A stretch of DNA of 64,000 nucleotides from Pseudoalteromonas apostichopi (GTDB taxonomy: Bacteria; Pseudomonadota; Gammaproteobacteria; Enterobacterales; Alteromonadaceae), in assembly GCF_030297135.1 (NCBI RefSeq), contig NZ_AP028066.1, positions 186,001 to 250,000 of the forward strand, read 5' to 3'. Below, one piece after another: positions 7,529-16,849 of this stretch. Position 1 is the first letter of the stretch. The number at the start of each line of letters is the position of its first letter. A program made the position numbers and the translations under genes. Below the pieces are notes generated by a model that was given only the letters and a program-made list of their open reading frames with translations, did not search any database and was not told where the DNA came from.

Positions 7529-9382
7529 CTAGTTCAACTTGATCATGCCGGCAGAAAGGGTAATTGCACTCCCATCAACCTTTACGTTACTGCCTTTAAT
7601 ATTGATATTTGTGCCTTCGATAGAAATATTACCGCTACTACTCATAGTAATTTTTGCCGATCCGGTCTTAATAACGATTTCTTTCCCAGCTTCGATATTG
7701 AGTGATTTACCCACTTTCAGCGTGTCATTTTCACCAATATCAACCGTGCGATTCACTTTTACTTTGGCATCATCGTTGTTGCCCACTTCAAGAAAACGAT
7801 CATTATCAATTTTTTCTTTTTGATCATTTTTTACATACAGCTGCTTATCTTTTTCTGCTTGCATGTAAACAAGCTCACTGCCCTTTTTATCTTCAAAACG
7901 CAGTTCATTAAAATTATCTGCACCACCCTCTTTTGTTGAGCGTGTTTTTATACCGCTTTGTGTTTTATCTGCAGGTAACGCATAAGGAGGCATTAAGTCA
8001 GCGTTGTATACTGCACCACTAATGATTGGCTGATCAGGGTCACCATTAATAAAGTCGACTAACACTTCTTGCCCTACACGAGGAAAAAAAAATGCGCCCC
8101 ACTTTTTACCGGCCCAGTTTTGTGCAACCCTGATCCAGCATGAACTTTGCGAGTCTTTTTTACCTTCTCGGTCCCAATCGAACTGCACTTTCACACGTCC
8201 GTATTGATCAACCATAATTTCATCTGCGCTGTCGCCCGTCACTATGGCTGTTTGCACACCATGAATAACAGGCTTGCGCATGCTGTGCGCTGCACGATAT
8301 GGCACATCTTTTGGTACACATTCAAAGTGATTGGTAAATACTTCTTGCGCGCCAGATTGCTGAGCACCCGATTGATTTGGCACCGTAATAGACGTTAGTA
8401 AAGATGTGATAGCAAATGTTTTACCTTCTAGGCGCGGGTCTTCATGTTTTTTAAAGCTAAATAATTTACCTACTGAGAATGAACGGCAATCACTTCTACC
8501 GCTACTTAACTTCATATTACGCTGTAATGATTCAAGTTGTACGGCTGCCAAACCTGCAGCTCTTGGGTGGGTTTCGGCTTCAGCGGTATATTCAAAAATT
8601 TCAGCAACTGACTGGGTCGGTAAATCTGCTTTTTTGTGATCGCCATCTGGGTATCTTGGTGGTTGTTTAAAATCATAGCCAATACGCTTGTAGCTGCCAG
8701 GCGCTATGCTTAAACCACCTTGCCATTTATTAATGTGTGACTCACTGAGGTGACCAGAGGTAAACTCTACTTTTGCTTCACCGCACTCTTCGTAAGCTGT
8801 TATATCATCAGCGAGTACGAGCGTATGTGCACTGTTACTATGCTCGAAAAAATAAAAAATACCTTCTTGCTGAAATAAGCGTTGAATAAAGTCAAAATCT
8901 GACTCTTGGTACTGAACACAATACTCGTACTTAGGATACGTTTTAGTTGTATTATCTTTAAAAGTGACACTATGTTGACCAAATAAATCGGCAAAAATAT
9001 CTTTTATTGTTTTCTTTTGGAAGATCCGACTGTTTTTGCGGTTTCGCATTGATGCTGCGAAAGGCACAATAGTGGCGTGGTAATCTATATAATTTTTTTG
9101 CTCATCAATATCAGCTGTGCGGCTACCATTAGATACTAATTGGCTAACTATGCCATGAAAATAACGCTCACCTGCGCTATCGGCATTCTTTACTTTAATA
9201 GAAACAGGTTTTCCCACCAGATCTTCATGCGCTATTTGCGTGCCTATAGTGAACATATTCACTGACATCACAAACAAATCAGACATAGACTCTTGTACCA
9301 CCAGCCGAGTTAAGTAAAGTGCATCTTTACCAGCTGGCGTATTAATCTGAATTACATTGTTATCTTGTGTTGCTTTTTGCAT
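7529..9382 (-). CDS. vgrG: VgrG/TssI spike protein
   Basis: The T6SS spike, a trimer that sits on the Hcp tube and is fired out of the cell. From this start the protein has 617 residues. The N-terminal gp27-like part includes DLFGQHSVTF and QYQESDFDFIQRLFQQEGI, the VgrG signature. The gp5-like OB fold follows with DQYGRVKVQFDWDREGKKD, SCWIRVAQNWAG and FPRVGQEVLVDFINGDPDQP. The end is a beta-helix needle with repeated D/N-K-V repeats and no extra effector domain. The ATG at 9380-9382 is preceded by AGGAAG at a 6-base distance. An upstream in-frame start at 9424 adds 14 residues that do not fit the family. The gene follows hcp by about 70 bases and leads the effector module. Confidence 0.95.
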   Translation of the reverse strand: MQKATQDNNVIQINTPAGKDALYLTRLVVQESMSDLFVMSVNMFTIGTQIAHEDLVGKPVSIKVKNADSAGERYFHGIVSQLVSNGSRTADIDEQKNYIDYHATIVPFAASMRNRKNSRIFQKKTIKDIFADLFGQHSVTFKDNTTKTYPKYEYCVQYQESDFDFIQRLFQQEGIFYFFEHSNSAHTLVLADDITAYEECGEAKVEFTSGHLSESHINKWQGGLSIAPGSYKRIGYDFKQPPRYPDGDHKKADLPTQSVAEIFEYTAEAETHPRAAGLAAVQLESLQRNMKLSSGRSDCRSFSVGKLFSFKKHEDPRLEGKTFAITSLLTSITVPNQSGAQQSGAQEVFTNHFECVPKDVPYRAAHSMRKPVIHGVQTAIVTGDSADEIMVDQYGRVKVQFDWDREGKKDSQSSCWIRVAQNWAGKKWGAFFFPRVGQEVLVDFINGDPDQPIISGAVYNADLMPPYALPADKTQSGIKTRSTKEGGADNFNELRFEDKKGSELVYMQAEKDKQLYVKNDQKEKIDNDRFLEVGNNDDAKVKVNRTVDIGENDTLKVGKSLNIEAGKEIVIKTGSAKITMSSSGNISIEGTNINIKGSNVKVDGSAITLSAGMIKLN

Positions 9383-9453
9383 TCCATGCTTCCTATTCCT
9401 AAAGATCAAAAAAGCTCTGAGCAAAACTCAGAGCTATTAGGTACTGCAAAAAA

Positions 9454-9933
9454 TTACATTTGCTGACCTTTAACACCGCTGTAACCATAAACAAGTGGTG
9501 CAGTGATGTTATTTTTGTCGTCAGTAGGAGTAACAGTCATCATCATTTCTGTGTAGCTGATAGTGATTGTTTCAACTGGACGGTCATTTTGAACAGATAC
9601 CGAGTAGCTAGAAATCATTGCATCTGTAAGTTCGATTTTCATGATTTCTTCAACTTTATCACCTTGCTTAGTGATGTGGAAAACAGCCGGTAGGCCTTTA
9701 CCAATTGTCGCTTCTTTGAAAAGGTCTGGAGACGCTTTATCTTGAAGTTTAGTGATAGTTACATCACCTAAGCGAGTTGAGCTAGATTCACGGTCCATTG
9801 CTGTACCAGTGTGTGCTGAAATTTCACGACTAACGTTCCAATCTAATGATAAAACTGTGATTAAATCTTTAAAAGACTCAGCAGTAGTTTCGCCTTTAAT
9901 TGAACCGTATTTTAAATATGTATTTGATTGCAT
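9454..9933 (-). CDS. hcp: Hcp/TssD tube protein
   Basis: Hcp monomers form the hexameric rings of the T6SS inner tube. The 159-residue protein matches the family: YLKYGSIKGETT near the start, then SREISAHTGTAMDRESSSTR, ITKLQDKASPDLFKEA and a C-terminal VETITISYTEMMM. There is no extension, so it is a structural Hcp rather than an effector fusion. A good Shine-Dalgarno sequence (AAGGAGC) precedes the ATG. The gene has its own 220-base upstream gap with a perfect TATAAT, so it is probably also transcribed separately from clpV, as is common for abundant Hcp. It is followed by vgrG in the same direction. Confidence 0.96.
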   Translation of the reverse strand: MQSNTYLKYGSIKGETTAESFKDLITVLSLDWNVSREISAHTGTAMDRESSSTRLGDVTITKLQDKASPDLFKEATIGKGLPAVFHITKQGDKVEEIMKIELTDAMISSYSVSVQNDRPVETITISYTEMMMTVTPTDDKNNITAPLVYGYSGVKGQQM

Positions 9934-10157
9934 TTGATAATGCTCCTTTTAATTTATAAATAATATCCATTATATTGGATCATTTACTTTTGGTTTCCCA
10001 AAATTCCTTTGAAATCATTATCTCTAACTGTGCAACGAAAAGGTCTTCAATATCCTTTCCCTAGACGAAGACAATGTCTCAATGTTCCATCAACTAATGA
10101 AGACGGACAAATTATAATCCGACTCCAAAAAAGAAACAAGAAACTAATTTAAATATA
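9934..10157 (-). promoter_or_regulatory. hcp upstream region with candidate -10 box
   Basis: Gap between clpV and hcp. On the minus strand a perfect TATAAT lies at 9969-9974, about 36 bases before the hcp ATG, leaving a leader of roughly 29 bases with the ribosome binding site. No convincing -35 box is seen at 16-18 bases, so the promoter may need an activator. I see no clear terminator for the upstream clpV transcript. Confidence 0.35.
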
Positions 10158-12761
10158 TTAATTCATATTAACAACAAATGAATAATCATTTAAATCTAAT
10201 AATATACTATTGATTTCACTACCACTAACAAGACTATCAAGTAAAGATTCAGATAATAATGGCAAGACATTATTTTGCAATAATGCGTGAATATTTCTTG
10301 CACCCGAACCAGAGTCATTACAATTGTCAACTATATAATCTACAACAAGATCTGAATATAAAAAATCAGATTTGTAATTTTTGTTAACTCTATTTTTTAT
10401 TTTACTTAATTGCAGTTTTGTAATTTCTGCAAGAGTTTCTTTATTTAGTGGCAAATATGGTATGACATTGATGCGGCCGAGGAATGCAGCTTTAAATACG
10501 TCAAGTAAATCACTTTGAATAGCCTTTTGCAGACCCTGAACGCTTGGCGCTGTTTCTTCGTCTTCAAATAAGCTCATTGTTGTATCAGTACCCACATTCG
10601 AGGTCATGATGATAATCGTGTTTTTGAAGTCGATATCTCTACCTTCTCCATCTTTAATTGTACCTTTGTCAAATACTTGGTAAAAGATGTCATGTACACC
10701 TGGGTGCGCTTTTTCAATTTCATCTAGCAAAATAACACTGTATGGCTTACGTCTGATCGCCTCTGTTAATACGCCACCCTCGCCGTAGCCTACATAACCA
10801 GGAGGTGATCCAAGTAGTAACGATACTTTGTGCTCTTCTTTGTATTCTGACATATTGATGATTGTGATGTTTTCTTCACTGCCATATACCTCATTCGCTA
10901 ATGCAAGTGCCGTCTCCGTTTTACCAACACCACTTGGACCCGCTAGCATAAAAATTCCATTCGGACGGCTTTCGTCAGCTAATTGCGCTTTGGATGTCTG
11001 TACAACTTTTGCAATTAACTCCAACGCATGATCTTGGCCAACAACACGCTCTTTCATTGTGCTTGCTAAATTAAGAACACTCTTCACATCATCTTCATGC
11101 ATTTTGCCAACAGGGATACCAGTCCAGTCAGAAATAACTTGCGCAATTAACTCATCATCAACCTGCCAATGCACCATGTTCGAATCATATTTGGCTAAGC
11201 TTTCTTTGCATTGTTGAAGCTTTTCAATTTCTGCACTTGGCTGTTCTGTTTCATCATTCAGGCCCGTGATGACTTCTTTTACATCTTTAATAAGTGACAT
11301 TTCATTTTCGAATTGCGACTTTAATGGTGCAAGCTGCTCAGTAATTTGCTGGCACTTATTTGTTAAATTCTCAAGCACCTCACTGTGATTTAATCCTGTG
11401 CGTTGCTCACGAGTTAACATATTAATTTGCGACTCTATTTCTGAGCGTTCATTTTCAAGCGTTTCGATTGAATTAGGTGTTGATGCTTGGCTCATTGCAA
11501 CCCGAGCGCATGCTGTATCAAGTAAACCAACAGCTTTATCAGGAAGTTGTCTGCCAGTAATGTAGCGGTGTGATAAATGCACTGCGCTTTCTAGTGCTTG
11601 CTCGGAAATGAACACATTATGGTGTTTTTCCATAACAGGCACTAAACCACGTAACATCGCAATTGCTTTTTCTGGTGTAGGCTCTTCCACTTTAACGACT
11701 TGGAATCGGCGAGCCAATGCTGCGTCTTTTTCAAAGAACTTTTTATATTCAGCCCATGTTGTGGCTGCAATTGTTCTGAGTTCGCCGCGAGCTAGCGCCG
11801 GTTTTAAAAGATTTGCAGCATCATTTTGACCAGCTTGGCCACCACTACCGATCATTGTATGCGCTTCATCGATAAATAAAATAACAGGATTTGGGGTATT
11901 TTTAATTTCCGATATTAAAGACTTTAGTCTATTTTCGAATTCACCTTTCATACCGGCGCCGGCCTGTAATAAAGCGAGATCTAGGGTGTGAATTTTTACA
12001 TTTTTTAAAACATCTGGAACACTGCCTTGAGCAATTCTTAGCGCTAACCCTTCAACAACTGCGGTCTTACCTACCCCTGCTTCACCAGTTAGAATGGGGT
12101 TATTTTGTCTACGTCGAGTAAGAATATCGACCATTTGTCTAATTTCAAAATCACGCCCCAAAATTGGATCTATTTTTCCTGCTTTTGCCTGAGCCGTTAG
12201 ATCAACTGTAAATTGATCTAAACTCGGCGTTTTAGAACTTGTAGATACCGATTTTTCAGCCTGACTATTTACCACAGGGCTTTGTTCTTGTGACTTTGCG
12301 ACCATTTCAGGCCAAGCATGCAATAATTGCCCTGCTTCTATCTTATTAAACTCTTTACTACAACGACTCACTAAACTTGCTAAAGTGTCATCTTTTACCA
12401 GCGTGTAAGTTAAGTAAGCACTACGAATTTGTGTATCTGTAAAATCAATGCTCGTACTAAGCCACGTTTGCTTGAGCAAACTGGTAACATGCATCGATAA
12501 GCTCGGTGATGAGTTACAACCTGTTTTGTGCATTTCTAAAGACTTATTCAAATCATTTTTTAATGAGTCTCGATCAATATCGTAAGCGCTCAAAATAATT
12601 CTAAAGTCATCTAGTTGTTGCTCAAGCATCGCTAGTAACCAATGCTCTAATTCAACAGTGAAATGACTTCGGCTATTACAAATTGCAACAGCCTGTTCAA
12701 GACTCTTTTTGCACTCTGGGCTTAGTTTTTCTACGAGTGTATTTAGCGTCATTGTAGACAT
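10158..12761 (-). CDS. clpV: ClpV/TssH sheath-disassembly AAA+ ATPase
   Basis: ClpV is a hexameric ATPase that pulls apart the contracted TssB/TssC sheath so its subunits can be reused. The protein has 867 residues, typical of the family. A Clp N-domain occupies roughly residues 1-150, followed by a linker rich in Ser and Gln. The first AAA module has Walker A GEAGVGKT and Walker B ILFIDEAHTMIG. A coiled-coil middle region follows. The second module has GPSGVGKT, VILLDEIEKAHP and the arginine-finger region FLGRINVIPYLPL. GSGARNIHALL near the end is a sensor-2 motif. A Shine-Dalgarno sequence (AGGAA) precedes the ATG, and the gene follows tssG by 19 bases. It is the last gene of the tssA to clpV block. 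Confidence 0.96.
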   Translation of the reverse strand: MSTMTLNTLVEKLSPECKKSLEQAVAICNSRSHFTVELEHWLLAMLEQQLDDFRIILSAYDIDRDSLKNDLNKSLEMHKTGCNSSPSLSMHVTSLLKQTWLSTSIDFTDTQIRSAYLTYTLVKDDTLASLVSRCSKEFNKIEAGQLLHAWPEMVAKSQEQSPVVNSQAEKSVSTSSKTPSLDQFTVDLTAQAKAGKIDPILGRDFEIRQMVDILTRRRQNNPILTGEAGVGKTAVVEGLALRIAQGSVPDVLKNVKIHTLDLALLQAGAGMKGEFENRLKSLISEIKNTPNPVILFIDEAHTMIGSGGQAGQNDAANLLKPALARGELRTIAATTWAEYKKFFEKDAALARRFQVVKVEEPTPEKAIAMLRGLVPVMEKHHNVFISEQALESAVHLSHRYITGRQLPDKAVGLLDTACARVAMSQASTPNSIETLENERSEIESQINMLTREQRTGLNHSEVLENLTNKCQQITEQLAPLKSQFENEMSLIKDVKEVITGLNDETEQPSAEIEKLQQCKESLAKYDSNMVHWQVDDELIAQVISDWTGIPVGKMHEDDVKSVLNLASTMKERVVGQDHALELIAKVVQTSKAQLADESRPNGIFMLAGPSGVGKTETALALANEVYGSEENITIINMSEYKEEHKVSLLLGSPPGYVGYGEGGVLTEAIRRKPYSVILLDEIEKAHPGVHDIFYQVFDKGTIKDGEGRDIDFKNTIIIMTSNVGTDTTMSLFEDEETAPSVQGLQKAIQSDLLDVFKAAFLGRINVIPYLPLNKETLAEITKLQLSKIKNRVNKNYKSDFLYSDLVVDYIVDNCNDSGSGARNIHALLQNNVLPLLSESLLDSLVSGSEINSILLDLNDYSFVVNMN

Positions 12762-12780
12762 AATATTTCCTTGTATTTAT

Positions 12781-13761
12781 TTATCCTTTGAGCGAAAGTT
12801 CAGTGACTTTGCCATTTTGAGCAGCGTTTTCGGGTAACAGAAAACTATTGCAGCCTAATTGACATCGTTCTTTTAATAGTTGCTTTGCACCAAGCTTATA
12901 AAAGTTTGCTTTTACTATCAGTGCATGCTGAATTTGATTACCAACAAAATCACTCACAATTTGATTGGCTAAATTCCAGAGTTCTTGCTGTGGTAGAAGA
13001 CAGGCTGTTTGGTGCTCATTTTTGGGCTCGATAATAACTTCGATCTTTGTTGATATATCCCAAACTTGCTTGCCGGCAATCGCATCAATACCAAGCCTTG
13101 CATGTTGACCTGCAAAGCCCCCACTATTTATGCGCGTTTGCTCAGATTGTTTTAGCGGCTGCCACTGACCTACAAATTGGTTTATGCTGACATCACAGTC
13201 TAAATAGAAAGTTAAAATATTTCGCAGATCAGCAATATTTCGCGTTTTTCGACTGAAAAGACCACTGAAATAAAGCTGATGAGGGGCATTGCCCCCACTC
13301 AAAAATACCAAAATTTTTGTGTGGTTATCTTGATTGCTATTAGCAAAATTAAGCGCGGGTTTATACTTTTTCCAAGCTCGGTAGTACAACGAAATCAAAC
13401 GATGATTAAACATATCGTAGAAATCTCTCATTGTACTGTCTTTATAGCGCAATCGTTGCATCACCAGTTCACTATAAAAATGCGGCAAAGCGCCAGAGCA
13501 ACCGGTCATCCCCATAAACGATATTTCCATATCAAACTGAGTAATCCCTTCAATGCTTTTAGCTGGTTTTAATTTAGTTATCGCATTACCCGCAAAGCCA
13601 AACTTTTGTGTTGAACTGAACTTGATCAGCTCTAGTTTTGGCTGACAATCATAGCCAACTTTCCGGTATTGCTGGGCCGCACTCGACAACTGAGACTCGA
13701 TCACAAACACAGCTTTGTAAAAGTCTATTTCTGTCGCGTTCTCGAGCAATTGTGCAATCAT
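12781..13761 (-). CDS. tssG: TssG baseplate protein
   Basis: TssG is a wedge protein of the T6SS baseplate and works with TssE, TssF and TssK. The 326-residue protein has the family layout: an early FGFAGNAIT segment, GMTGCSGALPHFYSELV, then DSTMRDFYDMFNHRLISLYY and a later ARLGIDAIAGKQVWD. These are the recognisable TssG blocks. Its ATG overlaps the TGA of tssF by four bases, showing coupled translation. The position between tssF and clpV is the usual order. No truncation or unusual insertion is seen. Confidence 0.94.
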   Translation of the reverse strand: MIAQLLENATEIDFYKAVFVIESQLSSAAQQYRKVGYDCQPKLELIKFSSTQKFGFAGNAITKLKPAKSIEGITQFDMEISFMGMTGCSGALPHFYSELVMQRLRYKDSTMRDFYDMFNHRLISLYYRAWKKYKPALNFANSNQDNHTKILVFLSGGNAPHQLYFSGLFSRKTRNIADLRNILTFYLDCDVSINQFVGQWQPLKQSEQTRINSGGFAGQHARLGIDAIAGKQVWDISTKIEVIIEPKNEHQTACLLPQQELWNLANQIVSDFVGNQIQHALIVKANFYKLGAKQLLKERCQLGCNSFLLPENAAQNGKVTELSLKG

Positions 13762-15584
13762 AGTAGCACTCCGGAACCTACTCTAGCTGGCCACTGATGA
13801 TAAACTCGGTCTTGTTCTTTTAACTTTAGACTTAAGCGTGTAAAGCTATTAATTGATGCAAATTGCGAGAAGAAACAATCAAGAACTGAAGCAAAAAAGA
13901 ACACCCCACTACCAGCGTAGTCATCATTTGCAAACGTAATTTCAATGTCAGTTCCTGCTGCAAAAGCGACCCGACCGTTTTGCATGACACGCGCAGTTGC
14001 AGGTTCAATTCTGACGCTATAGATGTTATCTATCATCCCTTTTGATTGCGGTGTTGCTTTAAAATCATATAGCCTCAATGTTTCTTTTAATTTCTCTGCA
14101 CTTTGCTCACCACTAAATGAATCAAGAGTCAGGTGATTGATCAATTGCCAGCGAGTATTACTGCCAAGCACAGGTCTTACCGCATGAGTTGGTGCAACTA
14201 AACACCTGATTTTTTTTATTACATCGCCACGCTTTGGCAATGTAAAACCAAGTTCATCATCACCAAATGGTAAACTAGCTGGTAGATTACGATTACTGCA
14301 TTGAGCCCGCGCTGTTACCACCGTATTTCCCTCACTGAGAGCTTGCGCACTATTTTCGAAGCCACCATTTACTAATGATAAATAGGTTTCGGTTCCCGCC
14401 TCAGCATAGCCACCAGCCCAAAGTGCTGTTTCTCGTCGAGTATGCCAATAGAGATCTTTATGCTCTTGATATTTAGGGTGTGTTTGCGCATAAAAAGGCG
14501 TCACTATCTGTTTATTCCCCTTGTGGTCAAATGCAACCACCTCTTCAAGGCTAATAACTTCAGATATTTCAGAGTCGATATAGCGTGGTGCGAGTTTATA
14601 CTCATATTCGCTTAGCTCTGGGCGGATCGGTTCAAGTTCTTGTTCATATAAATTTATGATTGGCGTGCAACCCAGCAAGAACATGTCTTTATCTACTTGC
14701 TTCTCCAACTCGCTCGACTCAACATCTAAATAAAAATAAAGTGTTGTCGCACTGGCTTTGCGAGGGAGTACCGAGCGAATATTTTGTAACTTAAAGAACT
14801 TAAACTTTTCAGGGAAAATAAAGTTTTCGACTAATAGCCTATATGCTGATGATGAGCGCATTGAGTAAGGAACAACAGCTTCATGCTCCTCAAATCCAAC
14901 TGATTTTAAATGAGTTTTCGAGAGGTAATGCACTCCCTCATCGCCATTATCTACTGCTATTCCGATGCAATGTTTAAACAATAGCTCGTATACTTTGAGC
15001 GCATAATGCCATTGTCCATGAATATAAACTTTTAGATCATTTAGCTCTGTTTCATGCAATGAAACGCCATCATACTCACCTGTCAGTTGTAACTTAAATA
15101 TCGCTTTAGCAGGTTCATTAAACTTTGGTTTAGGCGCAATAAAAGGACTGTTATCAAACTGGGCAGCTGTTATCTCTACGGGCCATAAATTGGTATCAAA
15201 ACAGCTTTGAAATTTACACTGTTTCATTCCTTCTACATTGGTTTCAAGCTCACTCCCGCGAGGAATAATGACCCCTGTCGTTGATAGGTTTTCTGATTCT
15301 AGCTTTACAATTGATAATGAAGGGATAGGTGCTTGGTAGTCTGGATAGAGTTGACCTAAAAGCGCATCCGTTAACTCAGGAAAGCTATCATCAAGTTTTT
15401 GCCTAATGTTGGCAGTTAAAAATGCAAATGATTCGACTAACCTTGAAACATGGGGATCTTCTATCACTTCGTCTGTAAGTTTTAACCTGCCTGCTACTTT
15501 TGGGTATTTTTCTGCAAAGTCTTTCCCAAGGTGGCGCACATACGCTAATTCACGATTGTAATATTTTAATAATTCATCATTCAT
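13758..15584 (-). CDS. tssF: TssF baseplate protein
   Basis: TssF is the main structural wedge component of the T6SS baseplate. The protein has 608 residues, as usual, and starts with the family signature YYNRELAYVRHLGKDFAEKY, followed by VAGRLKL and the conserved VESFAFLTANIRQKLDD and ELTDALLGQLYPDY. These are clear TssF markers. Later blocks such as LPFGDDELGFTLP also fit. The ATG overlaps the stop of tssE and its own stop overlaps the ATG of tssG, in both cases by four bases. The chain tssE-tssF-tssG is therefore translationally linked. Confidence 0.96.
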   Translation of the reverse strand: MNDELLKYYNRELAYVRHLGKDFAEKYPKVAGRLKLTDEVIEDPHVSRLVESFAFLTANIRQKLDDSFPELTDALLGQLYPDYQAPIPSLSIVKLESENLSTTGVIIPRGSELETNVEGMKQCKFQSCFDTNLWPVEITAAQFDNSPFIAPKPKFNEPAKAIFKLQLTGEYDGVSLHETELNDLKVYIHGQWHYALKVYELLFKHCIGIAVDNGDEGVHYLSKTHLKSVGFEEHEAVVPYSMRSSSAYRLLVENFIFPEKFKFFKLQNIRSVLPRKASATTLYFYLDVESSELEKQVDKDMFLLGCTPIINLYEQELEPIRPELSEYEYKLAPRYIDSEISEVISLEEVVAFDHKGNKQIVTPFYAQTHPKYQEHKDLYWHTRRETALWAGGYAEAGTETYLSLVNGGFENSAQALSEGNTVVTARAQCSNRNLPASLPFGDDELGFTLPKRGDVIKKIRCLVAPTHAVRPVLGSNTRWQLINHLTLDSFSGEQSAEKLKETLRLYDFKATPQSKGMIDNIYSVRIEPATARVMQNGRVAFAAGTDIEITFANDDYAGSGVFFFASVLDCFFSQFASINSFTRLSLKLKEQDRVYHQWPARVGSGVLL

Positions 15585-16066
15585 AGTGAAGTCTCATAGA
15601 TTTTCATACCTAAACTAACTGGCTCAACTTCAGAGTTAAAACTGATGTATTCTGGCTCTGGATCGGCATACAACAAGGCATTAATTCTTAGGTTTAATAC
15701 TCGGTTAAGGGGTAGTTCTTCATCAACTAATACTTCAACTTCAATAAACCTAGGCTCAAATCGTAAAATCGCATCTCTAACTTTTTCACACAATGCAGCT
15801 CGCCCTTCATGCGAACTTACAACCATGCTCGAAAAATCAGGCAATCCATATGATAAACACGATGTTGCAAGCTCACTGTATTGACTTGGCCATGTGTGCC
15901 ACTGGATCCGAGCATTTAGCAACGCCTCGATATCTCGTCTTACGTAACTTTTTAAAAGTGATAAGCTGATACCATCCGTTCGCTGTGGCGAATCCTGTAC
16001 ATCTGGCTCGTCATCTATCAAACGATCTAAAATCGATGCTTTGAGCGGCTGTTTGCTTGCAATCAT
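15581..16066 (-). CDS. tssE: TssE baseplate protein (gp25-like)
   Basis: TssE is the gp25-like lysozyme-fold baseplate subunit that starts sheath polymerisation. Characteristic parts are SILDRLIDDEP near the start, SYVRRDIEALLNAR, SYGLPDFS and the C-terminal ILRFEPRFIEVEV. The start chosen is the ATG at 16064-16066, giving 161 residues and leaving 13 bases after tagJ. The frame remains open for 20 codons upstream within tagJ, but that extension does not look like TssE. The Shine-Dalgarno sequence is weak, so coupling to tagJ translation is likely. Confidence 0.92.
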   Translation of the reverse strand: MIASKQPLKASILDRLIDDEPDVQDSPQRTDGISLSLLKSYVRRDIEALLNARIQWHTWPSQYSELATSCLSYGLPDFSSMVVSSHEGRAALCEKVRDAILRFEPRFIEVEVLVDEELPLNRVLNLRINALLYADPEPEYISFNSEVEPVSLGMKIYETSL

Positions 16067-16079
16067 GAAAATTTCACAC

Positions 16080-16847
16080 TCAATTGATGAAAGAGCCAAG
16101 TTCAGACAATAAGACTGCTTCATCATTTATAAACAGCATTTTCATTCCGCGTCCTAAGTACATTTCTTCAGTTAGTTCCTGCCATTCAGTCACTTGGCCT
16201 AGTTTTTCTATTTCACTCTTTGAGTGTGGGTAAACAACTGGGATATGAGCAGTACCTAAAGGTCCATCTTTGATAGTGACCTCAACACGTAGCCAGATTT
16301 GCTCAACGATTGACTCTATTGGCTGGACTTCAAATTTTTCGATTTCATCAAAGCGAGCTAAATAAAACTCACCGTTGGTCCCCAAAATTTCCAGAAATGG
16401 GTTTAATAAATCATCAATATCTCTGATTGCAGTAAGTTGCTCATTTGCTGAATTGGTTCTGAAAGACTCAACTTTGGCTGCTTTATCAGTAGCCTCTTTT
16501 AAATTTTCTTCACGTAAATCGATATGCATCTGCAGAAATATCTCATCGAGTTCATCTGCTTCATGAAATAGTTTAGGAGCCGCTTTACCTTCATAAAAAT
16601 CTTGTCGTGCTTGCTCGGCCCTGATTAAGTGTCTTAAATTAACAGCACCTACCGCTAGCTCAGGTGATTTAGTCACCATAAAATCTAATTGTTTATCCGC
16701 TTTTTCAAGTTCACCATTAACACACAGCAATTCCGTATAAGCGCTGCGAATATCAAAATTCAGTGGATCATCTTTTAGTTTTTGTGCGCAGTACTCTAAT
16801 GCATCAGCTAATTTTCCATTGCGAATACACTCATGGATCTTTTTCAT
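16080..16847 (-). CDS. tagJ: TagJ/ImpE accessory protein
   Basis: TagJ (ImpE) is a cytoplasmic accessory protein that binds the sheath protein TssB in H1-type systems and may help ClpV recycle it. The 255-residue protein begins with a tetratricopeptide-like region, with ALEYCAQKLKDDPLNFDIR and AYTELLCVNGELEKA. It ends with the ImpE domain containing NGEFYLARFDEIEKFEV, VYPHS and MYLGRGMKMLFINDEAV. Its ATG follows the stop of the second TssC-like gene with a clear AAGGA. Its presence ties this cluster to T6SS loci controlled by threonine phosphorylation, such as the Pseudomonas H1 system. Confidence 0.92.
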   Translation of the reverse strand: MKKIHECIRNGKLADALEYCAQKLKDDPLNFDIRSAYTELLCVNGELEKADKQLDFMVTKSPELAVGAVNLRHLIRAEQARQDFYEGKAAPKLFHEADELDEIFLQMHIDLREENLKEATDKAAKVESFRTNSANEQLTAIRDIDDLLNPFLEILGTNGEFYLARFDEIEKFEVQPIESIVEQIWLRVEVTIKDGPLGTAHIPVVYPHSKSEIEKLGQVTEWQELTEEMYLGRGMKMLFINDEAVLLSELGSFIN

Positions 16848-16849
16848 TT

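Noticed and set aside
9934..10157. Sigma-54 promoter for hcp
   Set aside because: A TTGCA-like -12 element exists on the minus strand (near 10033-10040), but no GG is found at the right distance.
16067..16126. Longer start for tssE
   Set aside because: The added 20 residues overlap tagJ and do not resemble TssE; the ATG at 16066 matches the family start.
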